Part shown: positions 63,666 to 64,000 of the stretch, one piece after another
Position numbering within the stretch: position 1 is the first letter of the stretch
How the letters are laid out: each line of letters starts with the position of its first letter
Assembly (NCBI GenBank): GCA_977017575.1
Contig: CDRNVI010000178.1
Coordinates: 62,001-126,000 of the forward strand
DNA: 64,000 nucleotides
Direction: 5' to 3'
DNA from: Paramoeba atlantica
Taxonomy: Eukaryota; Discosea
Translations under genes and position numbers: made by a program
The notes under the pieces: model-generated
What the model saw: only the letters and a program-made list of their open reading frames with translations
What the model was told of the DNA's origin: nothing
Databases searched by the model: none

Positions 63666-64000
63666 TGTCAAGTGGTGGGGTTTGGTGAAAGAAGATTGCT
63701 GAGAAAAGAAAAGAAAGATGCAAACTTCATTCCATGGTGAGAGCCAGGAACGTGAAAAAAACAAAGTCTCTCACACGTTTATTTATGAACAGGTTTCAAG
63801 CACATATTTATCAATGTAACACCAAGTGCAAAAACAGAGAAACACACACAAATAAAAGCACATGTAAGAGACACAAAGACACAACAAGTTTAAGGAAGGG
63901 AACAACAGATGATGTCAGCACAAATAAATTCACAGGCTGAAAGATCAGAAAATGGAGAATAAACTATGCAATCAAATTGGGTCTGAAATAGAGCAAAGGT
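63666..64000 (-). repeat. LTR of the copia-class element, right copy, cut by the window edge
   Basis: Matches the left copy from its first base and remains similar up to the last base of the window, so the element continues beyond it. Confidence 0.85.

Larger units (their letters stand above)
50666..64000 (-). mobile_element. Fossil copia-class LTR element, carrying two nested insertions
   Basis: Direct repeats starting TGTCAAGTGG at 50,666 and 63,666 are its LTRs (at least 335 bp; the right copy runs off the window). Parts on the minus strand, right to left: gag (about 63,300-62,640), knuckle region (62,600-62,050), protease region (about 59,940-59,600), integrase (about 59,440-58,740), the integrase/RT linker (58,715-58,217 and 52,640-52,050) and reverse transcriptase (about 51,600-51,150). 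RNase H seems lost. Broken in many places (of the order of ten). A DNA transposon (59,969-62,051) and a chromovirus (52,646-58,211) lie inside it. LTRs differ by about 4%, so it is older than the chromovirus. Confidence 0.85.

Overview
The window is a piece of nuclear DNA from a eukaryote, most likely a unicellular one. Genes are dense, introns are short and T-rich (roughly 40-120 nt, often starting GTTTTT and ending in AG), spacers are short, and there are no operons. SNW1, an Itc1/ACF1-type remodeller subunit, ARS2, LSM6, CK1, a SUN protein, RasGEF, RapGAP and DH-type RhoGEF domains and a WDR53 homologue together suggest a protist on the animal/fungus/amoebozoan side of the tree. That placement is inferred from gene content only.

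Region 1 (1-28.1 kb) holds housekeeping and signalling genes, mostly in head-to-head pairs: the SNW1 3' end, a Lys/Ser-rich protein, an endosulfine/Igo protein, a WAC-DDT-WHIM chromatin protein, a very large SH3-RasGEF-RapGAP-peroxiredoxin-like-SAM protein, an aberrant SAR1-like GTPase, a RhoGEF that appears spliced in frame to a Ras-like GTPase, an AMPK-like kinase, WDR53, a 15-exon SUN protein, CK1, ARS2 and LSM6 with a 9-nt microexon. Several concern small-GTPase control; the others serve mRNA processing (SNW1, ARS2, LSM6), chromatin and the nuclear envelope.

Region 2 (28.4-38.2 kb) is a cluster of four ankyrin genes, two on the minus strand followed by two on the plus strand. Each full ankyrin repeat is its own symmetric phase-0 exon (22 in all). 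The first exon, the last two exons, the introns and the 5' flanks are nearly the same in all four. An inverted GGGACAC / GGTGTCCC element lies just upstream of each gene, and GGTGTCC copies also lie between the two genes on the cluster's right flank.

Region 3 (38.2-42.7 kb) returns to ordinary genes: a membrane-anchored ALDH22/Msc7-type aldehyde dehydrogenase and a TPR protein with a mitochondrial-type N-terminus.

Region 4 (43-64 kb) is a repeat graveyard with no host gene that I can support: Ty3 fragments, a solo LTR, a gag-only LTR element, and a large copia-class element (50,666 to beyond the right edge). Nested in the copia element are a nearly full-length chromovirus (52,646-58,211, duplication GTAAG) and a 2.08-kb DNA transposon (59,969-62,051, duplication CAGTTG). 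LTR pairs differ almost only by CG to TG/CA transitions, which points to CpG methylation of repeats. All of these elements are fossils.

Exon boundaries were placed by hand from splice dinucleotides, phase and family similarity; no database search was run.
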